Assembly: GCA_036250225.1 (NCBI GenBank)
Contig: JAPZLL010000001.1
Coordinates: forward strand, 558,001-622,000
Reading direction: 5' to 3'
Length of the DNA stretch: 64,000 bases
DNA from: Cercophora sp. LCS_1
Taxonomy: Eukaryota; Ascomycota; Sordariomycetes; Sordariales; Lasiosphaeriaceae
A program made the position numbers and the translations under genes. Every line of letters begins with the position of its first letter. Positions within the stretch are counted from its first letter, which is position 1. Shown in pieces: positions 10,453 through 23,042 of the stretch. The notes under the pieces were generated by a model. The model was not told where the DNA came from and did no database searches. It worked only from the letters and a program-made list of their open reading frames with translations.

Positions 10453-12035
10453 TTAGATCGGGACGTTAGCAGACATGCCAGTCCTTGACCTTTCAGCAAG
10501 CTTCTGCTTCTTCGCATTTGTCTCTCCGCTCGCTTCATCGGCCGCCTTTCGCTTCCCGCTTTCAGAACCGCTCTTGCCAGTCTCGTCATCGCTCTCGGCC
10601 GCGCTCTTGGCCTTTTCCGCCTCTTGTGCTTCCTTTTCCTTCCGCGTAGCGTTGTCCGCCCTGACAATCAGACTCTCATACTGCCAAGCGACGGACCTCA
10701 CTGTCTCGCTGAGTTTCTCCACCCGCTCGTCAAGGTCCATCTCCCCGAGGGCATCCTTGTTCTGGTTGAATATCCTCTTCTTCATCAGGATATGCCAGAG
10801 GGTTGACTGGTATCGATCCTCCTTTGGCGCTCGCCTGGCGACCTGCTTATCAGCTGAGATGCCTGGCCTGACAGCCTCTGGCAGCTTCGACATCAGGTGC
10901 ATTTCAAGAACTCGAGTGAACTGGCGTGGTGCTATTTTTGTCTTGCGACGAACTTCGTCTGCTGCGGCTTGGTCGATGATATTATTGGGGACCTTGGCGC
11001 TACCTTTAGGGAGGACGAGCGAGGTGTCGAGCTTGAGTGCGTTGAAGTCGTCTCGTTGACGGAGGAATATGAGGTCGGCAACGTCTCGCATATCATCAAA
11101 CGCCTCGTTAGGGTCCTCAACGGTGATCTCGACTGTCTGAGGATGGTTGAGATAGTGTTGGTAAATGATGGAGTAGAGCTTCAGGCCTAAACCGTTCATT
11201 TGGAATGGAGGCAAGATGACAAACTGCGAGATTCGAGTTCTACACGGCAAAGAAGCCAGATCAAAGTCTGAATCAAAGTCCAAGTCCTCAAGATTTGAAG
11301 GTGAGGCTGGCGGCGTGGGTGTCTGGATGTGGAAGAAGCGGTATACCGTGCTGTAGCCGTTGAAGGTGTAAACGAACTGGTCGCTCGCGTCAGGGGCTGG
11401 TGCCTTGGAGTAGAGAAAGAAGATTGTCCACCGATCGTCCTCAGCATCTGTGTCATCGTCTGTAGGAATCAACGTTCCACCTTCAATGAAGAGAGGCACG
11501 AAGATCTGGATGCGCTTGAGCAGCTGTTTCACTGCTAGATCGCCAAGGTTCCCCATCCAGACCTCACGGGTCGTACCACCTCGAGTGAACGAAGCAACCA
11601 GGCTGCCTGGGGGCGTCCAGTCCTTGCGGACACGTTGGATGGCATTGTCGAAATCCTTCTTCTTCTGGAATGCGACCTCGGGAAGAAAATCTTGAAGGGC
11701 GCCCTCTACATCGGTCGCCTCGACATCGGGGGCGGGTGGGAACTTCTTCTGGTACTTGACCTGAAGATTCGGTCGCATGTCGCTGGCATTGAACGCGAGG
11801 TTGACCGTAAGGCCCTGGTACCCAAAAATCTGCTCATCGTCTCCAAAGATGGAATACGCGAATTTAGGTTTGAAGGTATTGATCGGCTTCACTTCACCGG
11901 CTGCGGTCGCACGAACGAGGGAGATTCGAAGGGCCTTTTTGACCGAAACCGACCCTGTATCGTGAGTTAGCGAAGTGGGAGCAGAATTGGCGCATGTGTA
12001 GCCATACAGGTGTCTTCGCCGGCTTCTGAGCCCAT
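10453..12035 (-). CDS. HAT1: Histone acetyltransferase type B catalytic subunit
   Basis: Two exons, complement(10453..11954, 12008..12035), give about 509 aa. The first exon is only 28 nt (MGSEAGEDT plus one base), spliced through GTATGG...CTAAC...ATACAG to give the typical Hat1 N-terminus with an acidic-W-S start followed by ALRISLVR. An alternative unspliced frame reaches an ATG at 12168 but adds a non-conserved Arg/Ser-rich extension. The body contains YSIFGDDEQIFGYQGL, FPPAPDVEATDVEGAL, and the GNAT acetyl-CoA loop FQMNGLGLKLY. The tail is Lys/Glu-rich with nuclear-localisation-like KRKAADE and KKQK. Hat1 acetylates newly made histone H4 at Lys5 and Lys12 with the WD40 protein Hat2. Confidence 0.93.
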
Positions 12036-12855
12036 CGTGATTGAGCGCGCTCCGGGGGAAGCTTGGACGTGAAAGCTTGGACGTCGTTGTGGTTGCGTGC
12101 CGAGAAAATCCACTAAAAAGACGATGCCTCAGGATACCGAATCTGAAAACTAACTCCCAAGGCTGCAAGGCGCTGAAGATATTTTGGGGAGGTTCTGGTC
12201 GCGATCGTTGAATCAGTGGAGCTCAAACTTGTGGAGGAGCCTGGACTCTCGAGAAGCGCTCGCGTTGAGAGGTCGCGCTGCAAACGCGACTGCTAAATGG
12301 AAAGCACGGACCACATATTCGGTTCCTGACCCACATCGCGTACCCCGGCAAGCTAGGCAGGCACCGGGACTTTTCTACATGTTGCAGCAGTATGGCTTCT
12401 AACTCATCCGATACGTTTCAGTCCTGACGATTTATTCGTCGAGCCATCGCTTCCTTGCCAGCTTGTATGGGAGTATATTTCCTCTACACAGAGAGCTCTT
12501 CGTTCACCTCGCCCATCATCCATCTGGTGGGCGAGGCCGTGATGGCTCGTCTGGAAAGCAGGGGTTGAGGAGCGGCCGATGGACAGGGGTTAGGGAGACG
12601 AGTGATTGGCCGCCGTCGGCCGTTGCGGAAGACTGCAGCTTTCCGAATTGAACTTGACAGCAGGGTCTCACCGGAGATCAGGGACACTTTTCCTGAAGCC
12701 AAGTCGTCAATCCTTCAACTTTGTTGGTGTTGAACAAAGTCCGCCTTTGTGCCCCTCGCGGTCCTGTCCCCCCGTTTCACCCATGGAATCGTCAAGACGA
12801 TAATTTTCGATTTTTCCACCCTCGCGCGATCTGCTTCAATCCAACCGACCCAAAA
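12036..12855. other. Divergent promoter region HAT1 / ZIP transporter
   Basis: The region is 820 bp between divergent genes. The last about 80 bp before the ZIP start are pyrimidine-rich with ACCCACC-like runs typical of 5' leaders. No open frame has support. Confidence 0.45.
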
Positions 12856-14253
12856 ATGGGCGGCTTGCTAATTCTCCTGGCCCTCAGTGTGAGTCGCGCC
12901 CCTGGCCCGAGACACGGGCGCCGCTCCCGCGATGATGATCGCACAGAATCACTAACCCAATTCCTTGAATCAGGTGGTCATGGCATTGGCGTACGTTGAG
13001 CTCGAGTCCCTCGATCCGGGAATGCGACGCAGGCTGACTTGAAGATTTGCGACAGCTCCTTTTTGGCTGGTGCCTTACCACTATCGATGACACTCTCCCA
13101 GTCGCAACTACGCTTATTGTCTAGTATCGGTGTTGGTATTCTCGTTGGGACATCCCTTATCGTCATCATACCCGAGGGCATCGAGGCCATTGCGACGGCA
13201 GGAGAAGCTGCGCATTCGCATGCGCACAAGCGACACCTTGTCCAACGAGGTCTTGCGAGTGTCATATGGGAAAGGGGGACAAATGCGCTGCAACAAGGCG
13301 AAGGTCTCTATCAAGTTGAGCCCCTGAATGCGCCCGAGAAGCGCAATCTCCATGTTGAGGTCTTTACCAGCGCGGTAGAGGCCCGCGATGAGAAACACGA
13401 GGCCGAGACGAAGCCCCCTGCCGCAGAGAAGCCGCACGCCGAAGAGGAAGAACGACACCTTCCAACCTTCTACATTGGCTTCTCCCTCATGATCGGATTC
13501 GTCCTCATGTTCCTCATCGACCGGCTTCCGCGTCATGCGACCGAGCGATTCCAAGCTGCTCCGGCAACTCGTCATATTAGTCTGGACAACCTGGAGACCT
13601 CGAGTGTACGAGGAGATGAGGAGAACGAAGGCTTCCTGGGCTCGTTGGCTCCGACGCCGAGACAATCGCGCAGTCTTGCCACCACGACCGGTCTTGTAAT
13701 TCATGCTGCAGCCGACGGTATTGCGATGGGGGCTTCGGCGACCACGTCCAATATGAAGCTTGGTCTGATCATTTTCGTTGCCATCATGGTGCATAAGGCG
13801 CCGGCCGCGTTTGGTTTGACCTCTGTGTTGCTCAAACAGGGTCTTTCAAAGCGTGCGGCAAGAGGGCACTTGATCGTATTCAGCCTTGCAGCGCCTTTCG
13901 GCGCGTTGGCGACATATTTAATCATTGCGGTGCTTGGGGGTGGCTCAATGGAGGGCGAGGCCGGAGAGTGGTGGACAGGAATGCTGCTACTGTTTTCGGC
14001 TGGAACATTCTTGTTCGCATCCCCCTTTCCCTCTCGCCTAGTGACGAAACCACTGACCATTTGATGTAGGTATGTTGCGATGCATGCGATGAACGAGGAG
14101 AACGGCAATGGCCATGATCACAGCTCTGGCTCAAATGGGTATCAGGACGGCGGTGCGCAGCGGAAGCAGGCCAAGCCGCAGATGCGGGATACACTGGCGA
14201 CAGTAGGAGGCATGATGTTGCCTCTCCTCACGCAATTCGGCCATCATCATTAA
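12856..14253 (+). CDS. ZIP-family metal transporter (ZIP9/Atx2-like)
   Basis: Four exons, 12856..12888, 12974..12990, 13056..14012 and 14070..14253, give about 396 aa. The second exon is a 17-nt micro-exon coding VVMAL; it is needed to rebuild the first membrane helix (LLALSVVMALASFLAG). Key ZIP signatures are the TM4 motif HAAADGIAMGAS and the TM5 motif VHKAPAAFGL, the form typical of ZIP9/Atx2. A loop with HSHAHKRH and an acidic, His-bearing central segment (EKPHAEEEERH) separate helix 3 from helix 4. The C-terminus ends in HHH. Family members move Zn2+ or Mn2+ across Golgi or vesicle membranes into the cytosol; the substrate here is inferred. The last intron (57 nt) is placed so that AGTFL joins YVAMHAMNEEN. 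Confidence 0.9.
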
Positions 14254-17200
14254 TCTGTATCTACACGTGTTGTATTTTGCTCTCATCCTGTGGCCAGGCG
14301 TTTGGGTTAGACTGCGGCTCATGTCTGTTTGTTTGCAGAAGCGGCATGGAAAAGGAAATCGGCGTCCTGGGAAGGTTGAGTGTATCCATGAGCAAACTGT
14401 CTTACATGAGTTGTCATTTTGGTGGAGCTCCAGTATTTATTTGTATTGATTGCTTCAGGACGGAAAAAAACCCATTTGTCACAAAGATCCGGTGCTGTGG
14501 TCGCTTTTTTCCTTTTACCCCTGAAATTAGGTGAGTTCGGACCAGCTCCATCATCAGCAACTGTTCGCGAAGAGTTCTCTCGTCGTCGTCGTCGCTGTCG
14601 CAAGAGATGACCGAATCAGTCGCTTTATGGGTGGAGAATACGAATCTGAATTGGAAACGGTTCGTTTCAGGCCAGTCCGAACAGAGCTGTGCTGCGCGGA
14701 GGAAGGATGCTTGGTCGAAAACCGACCTGTTTCAACAAGTGGGAGCTACGTTTGACATAAAATGGCCTCAGGGGCTAGAGCCTCGCCAGACCTCGGCAGC
14801 TGTGGGGAGTGGAATGCTTTTTTTTTTTTGCCACCCTGTGGCTTCTCGAGTTTTGGAATGACCACGTTCTTCCGTATGGCAGAGGGGGCACGAAATAAAG
14901 GGGCTATCGTGACCATGAATTCCGAGGAATCCCACATGGTCGTCCGACCTGGATACCCCCGATCCACGGCAGGGAGCAAGGCCCATCAGGGATGACGCAA
15001 ATGCACCAGGACCAGACGAAACTTGCTTGCATGCATCGGTGATCTGTGATCTCCCAGGCCTCGTCCTGTTCCCTTTGCTTCTTTGCACTTTCTGGTCGGG
15101 GGACATAGCATCATCCGCAAAATCTGGGTCGGCGAAACGGCTACCTACGCAGCGTGCAGCGTGCGGGATGTGGTAAGGGAGGAGGCGTGCAGGCTTGGGG
15201 AAGGCGTGCTGCGCAAGCTTGGAGGTTTCAGTCTCGCCCCTCACCCCAATTCGTCTAGAGTCTTGGAACTGGCACTCATCACGCATTCGAACTTTGTATG
15301 CAGTTAGTTGTATGAGTGCTTTTCACATTTCCTGACCTTTTTGTCTTACTTGGTGCATTTGCCCCCGCTTGACCAGCTGCGGCCTCCGATATTCCGCGAG
15401 AGGGAAAGAGCATCAGATCCCCGACTTTATGCGGCACCTCTCTCAGTCGTTTGCCCGTTATGAAAACCATGCAAGTTATGCTTTTGAGCATCCACTCAAA
15501 GGTTGTGTTGCATTTAACTGAGGCGTTGGTCCGGCGGTTGCGCTTGAACAACCTTGACCTTGGATCGCTGAGCAGAGGTGGGTAGGGTGTCGAGGGAGAG
15601 AGGGGATTGGACGAGCGTCTAGGTATGGCTTGATCGCCAACCCCTCCGCTATTGTGCCATTGTGATGTATGTAGGTGCCGAATTCTTCGCTAAACGTCCC
15701 GCCTATTCATCCAATCCACGGTTCCTGCGCGCCTACAGACGCGAACCGTACCCATTGTCAAAATTGAATGTAGCCATGGTTCTCAAGACAAAAGGGTTGA
15801 CCAAACCGGGTTAAATGGAGTCAAAAGTTGTGGTTCTGGAGGCCGTAGTTGGAGGCGTCCCGCGATCGGGAACCCCGCCTTCCCCTGGTTCGGCTGAGGG
15901 TACACGCACCGCAATGACCGCCAGCAAACAGACACACGCAGCCAAAGACAGGCCCGAGAGGCATCTGTTGGTGGGTGGTGAGTGGTGACGGCGCTTTTAC
16001 TTCTTGCCGCGGCGTCTCTGCGTTCAGACTTGCGACTTGCAGCAATGGTGCGCGTGTGAGCGCCTGCGGGACGCTGCAAACAAGCCTGAACCAAACTCGG
16101 GTCGCCAGGGAGAATTGGACGCAAGGGATCAAGTGATGGGACAATCGTCGACGCTCCATGTCAGGAGTTCACAATTGACGGCCGCTAACATGCTGAGATG
16201 CCCGACGAACAACGCATGCTCAGAGCATGTCAGCAGTCTCTACTGGGTCGCCGCCAGCAAAGCACTGAGGTGGAATGGCGAGAGCGATAGCCGCCCTATC
16301 ACAGCTGCCGCGAGCACGCGCAGGGACGAACGGCGCTGCGATTCGAGATCGTGGCTCCATTTGGCGAGCGCAGGGGTGGGAGGGACGAGGGTCGAAGGAG
16401 ACTGGCGCACAGGCCCGGGCTTGGGCTGACCATGCCAACCTCAGCCAGACCAAGCCAGACCTCCCCTGGAGGTGGGGCTCGCCGCGCTGCGAGTCTAAGG
16501 ACGACCGGGAGGTCCGCCTGCAATTCGACGGCGAGCCCCTTGCCGACTGCTTTCGGGCGCTGGGAGTACCTTTGTACCCCAGATCCTTGCTCACGCACCT
16601 TGTCCGTAAGAGTCCACCCAAGCCGCAACTTCCGTCTCCTCATTCGACCAATCTGGGGCGGAATTCGAGAAAGGGCTCTCCCGCCTGCCTCTTATTTCTT
16701 GGAATCCCAGCGCTGTCCTCCAGCGCCTGCACATCACATCACACCCGACTCCCGGCTCTGGAACCTCCCTCCGCTTCCCACTCCAAACCTCCCAGCCGTC
16801 GACAACTTGCTGCTGGGAATGCCGCTGACCGGCTAGGCTAGACTCGTCCGATTACCCTTCGTTTTGTCTGGTCTTGTCTGTTCAAAAGCCTGTGTCCTGG
16901 GCTGCTAAATTAGAACCATTCCGAGGTCCGCCGCTTCGTGCCCTCCCCCGCTACTCGAATACACCAACCGCCGTCAATCCCAACCAACCCGTTTCCGTCG
17001 CCCCGTTGCCCATCGAGAACCGTTGGCTTTGGCATTTCGCGTTGCCACATCGGCTACGCTGTTCGCCGCCGTTGCTTTTGTCAGCCGTATGCGCTCACGT
17101 GGAGCTGAGCGTGAGGTGACCTCGCAGTGACTGACTCGGGTGACCTGAAGAGTACCACAACGTCGACGGTCTCGCTTCCTCGGCAAACTGCATATAGGGC

Positions 17201-17442
17201 AACAACCGTCACTCGGCGACCTGTGCGGCGATCAACGAACAAAAGCTGAAATATTCCGCGACCGTCTTCCGAACTTGCATCGGCTCCAACGACACCACGC
17301 TCAAGCGAGCATCCCCCCCTCTCTTGGTTTCACTTCTTGAGTGAGCATCGCGTTTGGGCCACCCGGTTAGCCGATTCCGCCGAAACTCCCGTCCCAAGTT
17401 TCCTTCTTCGACCCGTGAGCTCTCAAGAGCCGACGATTCAAA
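14254..17442. other. Long gene-free region
   Basis: About 3.2 kb with no supportable coding frame. Frames of 100-190 codons exist on both strands (for example around 16275-16841) but look like random GC-rich sequence, with frequent Arg/Pro/Ser and no domain. The last kilobase probably holds the promoter and a long 5' leader of the F-box/WD40 gene. No tRNA, tandem repeat or transposon end was recognised. Confidence 0.45.
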
Positions 17443-19614
17443 ATGGACGCATATACCAAGCCAGTGGGCTTTTCTGAGAGGAGAGGGAGCGCGGCCAACG
17501 AGCTGTCGTTGAAGACTCATGTCCCGAAAATGTCCCAGCAGCGGCCGAGGGGCCCGCCGACCCCGAGCATGAGCACGCCGGCTGCCGACTTTGACCAGCA
17601 CGTCGCTGGCTCTCCCCCACCTCCGCCGACTCCTGCTGCATCTCCGGGCCCTGTCGGCCGGCCGTTGTGGAACGACGCCAGCGAAAACGACGAAGCATAC
17701 ATCGCGAAGTTTCGCCATTATTTCGCCAACTGCCCTGGCCCACAGCAGACCCGAATCCTAGCCGATATCCTGAACCTGTGCACTAGCCCACAGTTGAGCT
17801 TTGTGCACCAGTTTGTCAGCCCATTGTTGAAAAAAGACCCTTTCACAAGTCTTCCGGATGAACTATGTCTTAGGGTATGCTTGACTTGTGTGCCTGCATT
17901 GCGATCGTGGCTAACCTGTCCAGATTCTGTCGTTCATTGATGACCCCAAGGTGTTGGCGAGGGCCTCGCAGGTGTCGAGACGGTGGAGAGACCTTCTCAG
18001 TGACGACATGACATGGAAGAACTTGTGCGTGAAGCACGACTATCAGAGGAGACTTTCTGAGGTCCATCCACCCGTTCAATTTTCGCTTCCCGCCACGGCC
18101 CGATCCGACGTCTTCACCTTTGGCTCTGATGACGATGCTGCAAGCCGAGGTCTTCCAAGTGCAGTTCCAAGTGCAGTTCCAAGTGCAGCTCCCCCCAGCG
18201 CGGCGTTGAGTGTCGACCCGATGACGCTGGATGCCCCAGTCCCCCAGTTTGCCAGACCGAGGCTCAGGTCTTACAAGTCACACTTCAAGCAGCGATATCT
18301 CGTGGATGCTGCGTGGCGCACTGGTGGCAAGAACACATCGAAGAACATTACTCAGGATGGTGGCGTGGTGACCAGCCTCCATCTCACCAACAAGTACATC
18401 GTCGTGGCTCTGGATAACGCCAAGATTCACGTTTTCGACACCAAGGGCAATCCTCAACGGACCCTCCAGGGCCATGTCATGGGTGTATGGGCTATGGTCC
18501 CATGGGATGACATTCTGGTCAGCGGAGGGTGCGATCGCGATGTGCGTGTGTGGGATCTGAGAACTGGGTAAGTGATGATGTTGCCATGCTCAAGTTGCGA
18601 CGCCTTCTAACGATCAAAGTGCTTGTCTTCACACTCTTCGGGGCCACACTAGTACTGTTCGCTGCCTGAAGATGTCGGATGCAAATACGGCTATCTCGGG
18701 CTCTAGGGATACTACCCTTAGGGTCTGGGATATCCGAACAGGGCACTGCAAAAACGTTCTTGTGGGCCATCAGGCTAGTGTCCGATGCCTCGAGATCAAG
18801 GGCGACAGAGTTGTGTCGGGTAGCTACGATACTACAGCAAAGGTTTGGAGCATCTCCGAAGGTCGCTGCTTGTTCACCCTGCAGGGTCACTACAGCCAGA
18901 TTTATGCAATTGCATTTGATGGCTACAGAGTGGCGACTGGAAGTCTTGACACGAGCGTTCGGATTTGGAACGCCAACACTGGGTAAGCATTTCTGACAAA
19001 CCATGTGCCTTGCTCTCGGCTGACAGTTCTACAGCGAGTGCCAGGCCGTTCTTCAAGGCCACACGTCGCTTGTCGGTCAACTTCAGATGCGCGGTGGCAC
19101 CCTTGTGACTGGAGGGAGCGATGGCTCTGTCAGAGTTTGGTCTCTGGAGCGGTTCTGCCCCATCCACCGTCTGGCAGCACATGACAACAGCGTCACAAGC
19201 CTGCAATTTGACGACACACGGGTCGTGTCCGGCGGCAGCGATGGCAGGGTCAAGGTCTGGGACTTGAAAACAGGCCAGCTCGTCCGGGAGCTTATCACCC
19301 AAGGAGAGGCCGTCTGGCGTGTCGCCTTTGAGGAGGAGAAGTGCGTCGCCATGGCACTGAAGAATAGCCGGACTGTCATGGAGGTTTGGGATTTCTCACC
19401 TCCCGACGATGTCATGCACGAGCGCCAGCTCTCCCTTCCTCCAAGACAGCTTGACGTTCCAGTGCCCGACCGGCCTCTTAGTGCGATATCGCTGGACTAC
19501 GGGAGACAGGCAAGCGCGATGCAAGATCTGGAAATGACCGACGCTGGGCCTTCGACCGCGCCTCTCCAACCAACCAGGGGACCCTTTTACGGCGACTTTG
19601 GCCCTGGACAGTAG
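17443..19614 (+). CDS. F-box/WD40 SCF substrate receptor (Cdc4/Fbw7-like)
   Basis: Four exons, 17443..17874, 17924..18567, 18620..18982 and 19035..19614, give about 672 aa. A Pro/Ser-rich N-terminus is followed by a segment resembling a dimerisation helix (FVHQFVSPLLKKDPF), then the F-box (LPDELCLRILSFIDD, ARASQVSRRWRDLL) at about residues 138-180. The region SYKSHFKQRYLVDAAWR then leads to seven or eight WD40 repeats with GHTSTVRCL, SGSRDTTLRVWD, SGSYDTTAKVWS and similar blades up to about residue 570. F-box proteins of this architecture bind Skp1 and present phosphorylated targets to the SCF ubiquitin ligase. The domain order fits Cdc4/Fbw7/Pop1 best; a SCON-2 or FWD-1 type cannot be excluded without a tree. 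Introns of 49-53 nt fall between WD40 blades, two of them in the same codon context (LRTG, NTG). Confidence 0.9.
18153..18188 (+). repeat. Three tandem 12-bp units inside the F-box/WD40 gene
   Basis: TTCCAAGTGCAG occurs three times head to tail in the linker between the F-box and the WD40 propeller, and is translated as a PSAV repeat. It keeps frame and is probably length-variable. Confidence 0.85.
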
Positions 19615-21012
19615 TATGGCAACTCTTATCACAACCCTTGTGGCATTCTGCAGTCCATTTTGGTGGGCTGCAGTACAGTGCAGCATCAGCAGAGCGAGCG
19701 AAGCGCGCATTTGGGATTATATATAATATCGGAGTACACACAGCACGGATCATTAGTCCGCACGTATGTTCGGTGTCCGACACGCTGCTCACGGGCGAGC
19801 GGCGGAGATCTTTAGGGCTGATGTATTCAAAAAGGGAAGCCAACGCGAGGTATCCGTTGCGTTGAGAGACGGTGGAATGTCGAAGGCATTGCTATGGCGT
19901 TTTTCCTGTTCACTACTATCTGTTGGTTTTCTGTTGGCACGAGACAAGCATCATTGGTACTGGTTTCCAAGACGATTGGCGATTACGAATGGTTTATAAA
20001 GGACATTGGGAAGGCGATGACTCAGAGTTACATGGTGTTGGAACACAGAACTTGAGATGAAAGAACGGTATATTCTGTACCCTGGAGATAAGGTTTGGGA
20101 TGAAAGTTGACGTGTTGTAAGTGGTATTGGTTGGCCAAGATATCCATCGCGCGGCGGCGTGGCTATCTGTCTTTTGGCTCAAAGTCAATGGCAACGTTAG
20201 GGTACTGAGAGCGCTATGAGTAATTTTACGTCAATGATTTTCTGCACCAATATCTGGTCGCGGGCTTTGAGGATTGAATGTGACACCTGGTGCAATTGGT
20301 GAAACTCGGGATGGTATTGAATTTCGCCGCGGCGAGCACTCGTGTTCTTCCCTCCGCCGGTCATGCTGTGATGCGATATACTTCCAAGTTGCCTTCCTGA
20401 ATTCAAGAACTGTCACGTCTGTTTTCGTTGGTTTTTAGTCCCTTTGTTGTGGGGCGTCGAAGGGAGAACAGAAGCCCGCAGACAGGGAATAGTTGTCGTT
20501 TCGTCGTCGACGCTGAGACCGACGGTGTTCCCCCAATGGCACCTTCCGGGGCTTGTGCTGGGAATCGGATCTCTTGGAAACGGCGACAGCTGGTCCAAGC
20601 TTTGTAGACCTTCTGTCAACAATGAGAAAGCCAGAGAATGACCAGATCAGGTTTCAACTGGTAGATGCGCTGTTTTTATGTTGTTGACTTTGAGTGATGG
20701 AGCTCGCAAGCTCCGGACTTCGGATTGGAGCTGTCATTATCGCTAGGGCCGATCAATGGGTGGACCTCCGGTCCGCTGAAGCCCCCAACCCATGTCTTCC
20801 GCTGTCTTTGATTGGCCTAGCGCCGTGTTCAACAAGCTGTTTCCCAACGCCAAAAACTGGGTCGGCTTTTTTTGCACTCAAAGTTCGACCTCAGCTGGCA
20901 CTTCCCTCCTCGCCGTCCCGACATCTTGGACTTCTCTTTTACTTCTTCTCCCCACTTCTGACCTTTGCCCTTTCTCCTCGATTGTGCAGGGTTATCCAGC
21001 AGCGTGTATACA
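19615..21012. other. Intergenic region between F-box gene and PDA1
   Basis: About 1.4 kb without a supportable gene. The first part is the 3' flank of the F-box gene; the last about 150 bp before PDA1 are pyrimidine-rich and look like its 5' leader. No RNA gene or repeat was recognised. Confidence 0.45.
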
Positions 21013-22472
21013 ATGTTCTCCCGAGCTGCTCGACTAACAAGGGCGGTGCCCGTCCGCGCTGCCCTTGCTCCTCGCGCGGCGACCGTCGCGGCGCGGAGGA
21101 CCGTTACTACCAACGCGGCTTCGGCGCAGGTTGCGAGCCCCGTCCCTGAGGTGCGTTTTTGTCAATCCGTCTAACAATTGATACAATTGGGCCTGTTGGG
21201 CGAGTTGTCCGATGATGATCTCGTATGCTGACGGGGAGCTTCCCAACAGTCTGAGGATGAGCCATTTCAGGTCACCCTGAGCGACGAGAGCTTCGAGACC
21301 TACGAGCTGGACCCCCCGCCCTACACGATGGAGGTGACCAAGAAGGAGCTGAAGCAGATGTACTACGATATGGTGGTCATCAGGTGAGCTGCTCCCCAAT
21401 TGGCGAAGTGGCGGAGGAGGCTGACGGGTGTCGGATGAAACAGGCAAATGGAGATGGCGGCCGACAGACTGTACAAGGACAAGAAGATCCGTGGTTTCTG
21501 CCATCTGTCAACCGGTCAGGAGGCTGTCGCCGTCGGTATCGAGCACGCGATCGAGAAGACCGACGATGTCATCACCTCATACCGTTGCCACGGCTTCGCC
21601 TACATGCGCGGCGCTACTGTTCGCTCCGTTTTGGGCGAGCTTCTTGGCCGCCGCGAGGGTATTGCCTACGGCAAGGGTGGTTCCATGCACATGTTCACCA
21701 AGGGTTTCTACGGCGGTAACGGCATTGTCGGCGCTCAGGTCCCGGTTGGCGCCGGTCTGGCATTCGCCCAGAAGTACACTGGTGGCAAGAAGGCTTCCAT
21801 CATCCTCTACGGTGACGGTGCCAGCAACCAGGGTCAGGTCTTTGAGGCCTTCAACATGGCTAAGCTCTGGAGTCTTCCCGCTCTTTTCGGCTGCGAGAGT
21901 AAGTGCCCGATTTACCAGGGGAGTATGCGTCAAGACATTGTAGCTAACGAACCAACCCTGTAGACAACAAGTACGGCATGGGTACATCTGCTGCCCGTTC
22001 CTCGGCTCTCACCGACTACTACAAGCGTGGACAGTACATCCCCGGTCTGAAGGTCAATGGCATGGACGTTCTTGCGGTCAAGTCTGCCGTCAAGTACGGC
22101 AAGGAGTGGACCAACAACGGCCACGGCCCGCTCGTCCTCGAGTACGTCACTTACCGTTATGGCGGCCACTCCATGTCCGATCCCGGCACCACCTACCGTA
22201 CCCGTGAGGAGATCCAGCGCATGCGCTCGACCAATGACCCCATTGCCGGCCTTAAGCAGCACATTCTTGACTGGGGTGTTGCCAAGGAGGAGGAGCTCAA
22301 GGCCCTCGACAAGCAGGCCCGCAGCCACGTCAATGAGGAGTCGGCGGCTGCCGAGGCCATGGCTGCCCCTGAGGCCACTCCCCAGATTCTGTTCGAGGAC
22401 ATCTACGTCAAGGGGACGGAGCCCCAGTTCATTCGGGGGCGGACGCTCGATGAGAACTTCTACTTCAACTAA
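21013..22472 (+). CDS. PDA1: Pyruvate dehydrogenase E1 component subunit alpha
   Basis: Four exons, 21013..21150, 21250..21383, 21444..21898 and 21964..22472, give about 411 aa, the usual length. The first exon is an Arg/Ala-rich mitochondrial presequence ([18 protein letters not shown]). The thiamine-diphosphate motif is [20 protein letters not shown], and the phosphorylation loop is [16 protein letters not shown], where the serine is the classical regulatory site of PDH kinase. Other conserved parts are [16 protein letters not shown] and GSMHMF. The enzyme decarboxylates pyruvate in the mitochondrial matrix as an alpha2-beta2 tetramer within the PDH complex. All three introns (99, 60 and 65 nt) have canonical ends. 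Confidence 0.96.
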
Positions 22473-23042
22473 GGGAGCTCTCGGGTGTGCTTGAAAAAGC
22501 AAGCTGCTGAACTTTGGCACTGCAAAATGCAAATAGCCCAACAACACGGGAGTCTGCGAGGCGTTGGTTTCTTCTTTTGTAGTGTTGTACATTATCGTAA
22601 TCGGGCAGTAAAGTAGGATGGTAGAAGGTTCTTAGAAGAATGGGTGGTGTCTGGAAATTGAAACGAACTCATGGCCGAATGTTGAAGCTGACAGAAGACT
22701 TGCAGCGGTGGCAGAATCGCTGACCGCCTAATTTTCTTTGTTGACTGGGGGTGCGAGTTGGCGCCAATTGGCGTGCAACCGCGCGGGACAGCTCCAAAAG
22801 CTCGACCCAAGTTTGCATTCGCGAATCCACTCGCCGAGACTTGACCTTGAATCGTTCTCTGAACAAAAACTTGCCTCAATTTTCGGGCAGTTTGAGCGCG
22901 CCCTCTCTTTATCACCAGGGGACTCGAAGCCCTGCACCTTCGATCCGTACCTAGACCAAAACATGCACTGAGGACCGCCCGTGTTTTTCGCGTCCTCCCG
23001 CCGAACGAACCATCATCCATTCCCCAACCAACCACTCTCACC
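22473..23042. other. Intergenic region PDA1 / NUP192
   Basis: The region is 570 bp between two plus-strand genes: the 3' UTR of PDA1 followed by the promoter and leader of NUP192. Nothing else was recognised. Confidence 0.5.

Noticed and set aside
12008..12168. Unspliced N-terminal extension of HAT1 to an ATG at 12168
   Set aside because: A CTAAC branch site and ATACAG acceptor precede the conserved part, and the 28-nt exon at 12008-12035 restores the family N-terminus.
14768..15286. 172-codon minus-strand frame in the long gap
   Set aside because: It has random-looking composition, no domain, no splice partners and no conserved motif.
16275..16841. 188-codon plus-strand frame upstream of the F-box gene
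   Set aside because: High GC makes long chance frames likely; the content is Arg/Ser/Pro-rich without pattern.
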